Source: Syntrophobacterales bacterium (lineage in GTDB: Bacteria; Desulfobacterota; Desulfobaccia; Desulfobaccales; 0-14-0-80-60-11). Taken from it: a stretch of 8,081 nt of DNA. Location: positions 1 through 8,081 of the forward strand of contig JAGVPN010000263.1 in NCBI GenBank assembly GCA_020052215.1. The letters run 5' to 3'. Positions within the stretch are counted from its first letter, which is position 1. Every line of letters begins with the position of its first letter. A program made the position numbers and the translations under genes. Positions 5,736 to 8,081 of this stretch are shown here, in pieces. Under the pieces are notes generated by a model. The model saw nothing but the letters and a program-made list of their open reading frames with translations, searched no databases and had not been told where the DNA came from.

Positions 5736-8081
5736 TTATTTCCCACGTGTAGAGGTTGGAATGGAAAAGGCGATGGTGGCGCCTTGGCCCCTCCGGCTGG
5801 AGATCTGGAGGGAGCCACGGGCCATGAGGGCCCTTTCGTTCATGGCGGTCAACCCCAGGCTTCTTTTGCCAACTTTGCCGGGCATGACCTGCTTTAAATT
5901 AAACCCCCGGCCATTATCCCGGATCATAAAGGACACCTTGCCGTCCTCTCGGGTAATGTTCACCGAGACCAGGCTGGCCCTGGCATGTTTGACCACATTG
6001 GTCAAGGATTCCTGAAAAATGCGATAAATGTTGATCTGGATTTCAGGCGGAAAGAGATGATCGATTTCGTCCATCGCCACCGCGCTTTCCATATTATGAT
6101 TACGGCAGGTCTCGTCCACCAAATATCCCAGCGCCGCAGACAGGCCCAGATCTTCCAGACTTGAGGGACTGAGGTCCCAGGACAGCCGGCGGACATTTTC
6201 AATGACCGTATCGATATAAGACAACATGTGTTCACAATTTGCCTTCAGGTGCTGCTGATCCGGCGCCAGCTTGTCTTCAATGGCTACCAGATTGATTTTT
6301 AGAACCGTCAGGGCCTGACCCAGTTCGTCATGCAATTCCCTGGCGACCCGCCGGCGCTCTTTTTCCTGGATGCTCAGGAGTTGGGACGTGAGCAGCCGCA
6401 GTTCCTGCTCCGACTCCTTCAGGGCCTCCTCCGCCCGGCGCTGCTCGGCCCGGCCCCTCAGGGCCATAATACCATAGGCCAAATCGTTGGCCAGCCCCAA
6501 AAGCAAGTTGATCTCCTCATCGTCAAAGGCATCGGGTTCCGTCGCATAGATGCACAATGCCCCAAAAGGGGCGGTGCCTATCAAGGGGAGTCCCAGAACC
6601 GAATGAAAATTGCGTTGGCGGGCGGCTTCGCGCCACGGCTCGAAATTGCGGTCCTTGAGGGTGTTCCGGACAACCACCGGTTCCCCCAGCCGAATGGCCG
6701 AACCCATGGGCCCGCGGCCCAGCACTTTATCAGCCCAGGTAAGGTTGAGTTGTTGCACATAGCCTTCATCGAACCCGGTTTGGGCCACCGGACGCACCGA
6801 TTTGTGGGCATCATTCTCGGCATAGCCCACCCAGGCCATACGATAACCACCCACCTCCACGATGATCCGGCACACCTCGTTCAATAATTCCATCTCATTG
6901 GTGGCGCGAATCAGGGCCTGGTGACATTCGGTGATGGCCTTGAGGGCGCGGCTGGCTTGCTGCAGCGTTGCCGCCATCCGCTTGCCTTCCGTGATGTTCT
7001 CAATGATGCCCATAATGCCGGTCATGGCGCCGGCGCCATCATAGAGGGACGAGGTGGACAGGCGGATGTCGATGGCGGAACCGTCCCGCCGCTGTCGGCG
7101 CAACTCCAGGCCCAGCAGGGTAACGCCCTGCAACGTTTGTTGATCCAGCGCTTGGGAGGCTTCCTCCTGGCCTGGGGGGATAATTGGCAGGGGCCGCCCC
7201 ATGACCTCGGCTTGACTCCAGCCAAACATGCGTTCTGCCGCCGAATTCCAGCTGATGACCCGCCCTTTCAGGTCCACGGCGATAATGGCCAGGGGGGAGG
7301 CCTGAACCAGGGCCTGCAAGGTGTAGGTGGTTTCCCTAAGGGCATCCTCGGCGCGCTTTCTCTCGGTGACGTCCTGGGCCAGTCCTTGCAGGAACAGGAA
7401 CTGGCCTTCCGAGTCATAAACCACCCGGGCTTCATCCCGGAACCATACGACCCGCCCGGATTTGGCCAGCAAGCGGTATTCGGTGGCGAAGGGCTCACCC
7501 GTTTCCAAACTATAGGTGATCTCGGCCAGCAGCCGCTCCCGGTCTTCCGGATGGATCTGTCTTTCCCAGTTCTCCGCATCAGCCCGCCAGGCATCGGGAG
7601 AAAAACCGAGCAGGGTCTCGATCTGCGGGCTGACATAGAGGAAGTCGACCCCTGCCGCGAGGGAGATGGTATAGGTGACGGCCGGGATTTGCTCCACCAG
7701 GGTGCGATATTTGGTTTCGCTATAGCGCAGGGTTTTTTCAATGTCATGGCGGACCAGGAGTTCTGCTTCCAGCGACTCGTTGGCCTGTTGCAATTGGGCG
7801 GTGCGCGCCGCCACCCTGATCTCCAGGTCATCCTTGGTCCGGCGCAGGGCCTCCTCTGCCTGGACCCGGGCGATGGCGCTGCCCACCTGGGCCGCCAGGG
7901 TCTCCAGAGCCGCCCGGGCCGTGGCCGGCACCTCTTCATAATGGTGGGAAGCGACGTGGATCGAGGCGATAATCCGGTCCTGGTGGATTACCGGGATGAT
8001 CGCCACCGAACGCAAACCTTCCTTCAAGCCCTCTTCATCCATTAATCCCGGCAGGTCTTGCAGGCGGGCATACACGGGTCT
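5736..8081 (-). CDS. Multi-sensor histidine kinase, GAF-PAS-PAS-GAF-HisKA_3-HATPase_c (5' end cut by window)
   Basis: The frame is open to the right edge, so about 781 C-terminal residues are visible. Reading from the cut end there is the second half of a GAF domain (to about 72) and a coiled linker (about 73-118). A PAS_3 domain follows (about 119-240, with YVSPQIETLLGFSPDAW and IHPEDRE, ending DVTERKRAE). A second PAS has AIIAVDLKGRVISWNSAAERMFGW (about 262-285, ending NITEGKRM), then a GAF domain (about 385-545, beginning around YRMAWVGYAE). The kinase core has HisKA_3 with the phosphate-accepting His in RELHDELGQ (codon 6330-6332). Its ATPase has an N box (QESLTNVVKHA), a DNGRGF G1 box and GLTAMNERA plus GQGAT. 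No membrane segment is visible, so sensing is probably cytoplasmic, unless membrane helices lie in the missing N-terminus. The ligand is not readable. The GTG at 8075 lies inside a GAF domain and is not the true start. Confidence 0.94.
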   Translation of the reverse strand, partial: RPVYARLQDLPGLMDEEGLKEGLRSVAIIPVIHQDRIIASIHVASHHYEEVPATARAALETLAAQVGSAIARVQAEEALRRTKDDLEIRVAARTAQLQQANESLEAELLVRHDIEKTLRYSETKYRTLVEQIPAVTYTISLAAGVDFLYVSPQIETLLGFSPDAWRADAENWERQIHPEDRERLLAEITYSLETGEPFATEYRLLAKSGRVVWFRDEARVVYDSEGQFLFLQGLAQDVTERKRAEDALRETTYTLQALVQASPLAIIAVDLKGRVISWNSAAERMFGWSQAEVMGRPLPIIPPGQEEASQALDQQTLQGVTLLGLELRRQRRDGSAIDIRLSTSSLYDGAGAMTGIMGIIENITEGKRMAATLQQASRALKAITECHQALIRATNEMELLNEVCRIIVEVGGYRMAWVGYAENDAHKSVRPVAQTGFDEGYVQQLNLTWADKVLGRGPMGSAIRLGEPVVVRNTLKDRNFEPWREAARQRNFHSVLGLPLIGTAPFGALCIYATEPDAFDDEEINLLLGLANDLAYGIMALRGRAEQRRAEEALKESEQELRLLTSQLLSIQEKERRRVARELHDELGQALTVLKINLVAIEDKLAPDQQHLKANCEHMLSYIDTVIENVRRLSWDLSPSSLEDLGLSAALGYLVDETCRNHNMESAVAMDEIDHLFPPEIQINIYRIFQESLTNVVKHARASLVSVNITREDGKVSFMIRDNGRGFNLKQVMPGKVGKRSLGLTAMNERALMARGSLQISSRRGQGATIAFSIPTSTRGK

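Noticed and set aside
6921..8045. 374-codon plus-strand open frame inside the histidine kinase
   Set aside because: It is antisense to a gene whose domains are clear in order, its Gly/Gln/Leu-rich text has no domain features, and it follows from the codon bias of the real gene.

Overview
The window looks like a piece of a moderately GC-rich Gram-negative genome, and the style of its proteins suggests a deltaproteobacterium (Desulfobacterota or Syntrophobacterota type). The multi-domain GAF/PAS sensor kinase, the mannose and polysaccharide genes and the REP-like hairpin repeat all fit that, but no marker gene fixes the taxonomy, so this is an inference. Protein numbers refer to the first residue visible or to the chosen start, as stated in each entry.

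Left part (1-2424). The 3' end of a bifunctional mannose-1-phosphate guanylyltransferase / phosphomannose isomerase runs rightward. It converges on a leftward gene for a membrane sugar-phosphate transferase that starts polysaccharide repeat units on undecaprenyl phosphate. Together they suggest an exopolysaccharide or O-antigen locus: one makes GDP-mannose, the other loads the first sugar on the lipid carrier. The gap between their stop codons holds a compact repeat made of two strong hairpins inside imperfect outer inverted repeats (836-937).

Middle (2425-5079). A gene-poor stretch of about 725 bases lies upstream of the sugar transferase. It has a possible structured leader, only weak small-ORF candidates and a GC-rich hairpin. 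Next is a full-length, uninterrupted 581-codon leftward gene of the IS1634/IS4 transposase type. By recalled family alignment, the positions of the three DDE catalytic acids are all changed, yet the frame and the conserved C-terminal His-Trp-Thr block are kept. Its AT-rich upstream region carries a perfect 9+9 bp palindrome over a likely -10 box and two near-identical 12-mers spaced 22 bp apart. This is the most unusual part of the window.

Right part (5080-8081). A leftward two-gene operon encodes a cytoplasmic-looking GAF-PAS-PAS-GAF histidine kinase of the HisKA_3 (NarX/DegS-like) class, cut by the window edge, followed 2 nt later by a NarL/FixJ-family response regulator. They are almost certainly cognate partners. 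The target genes cannot be read from the sequence; the neighbouring transposase-like gene and polysaccharide genes are only positional candidates.
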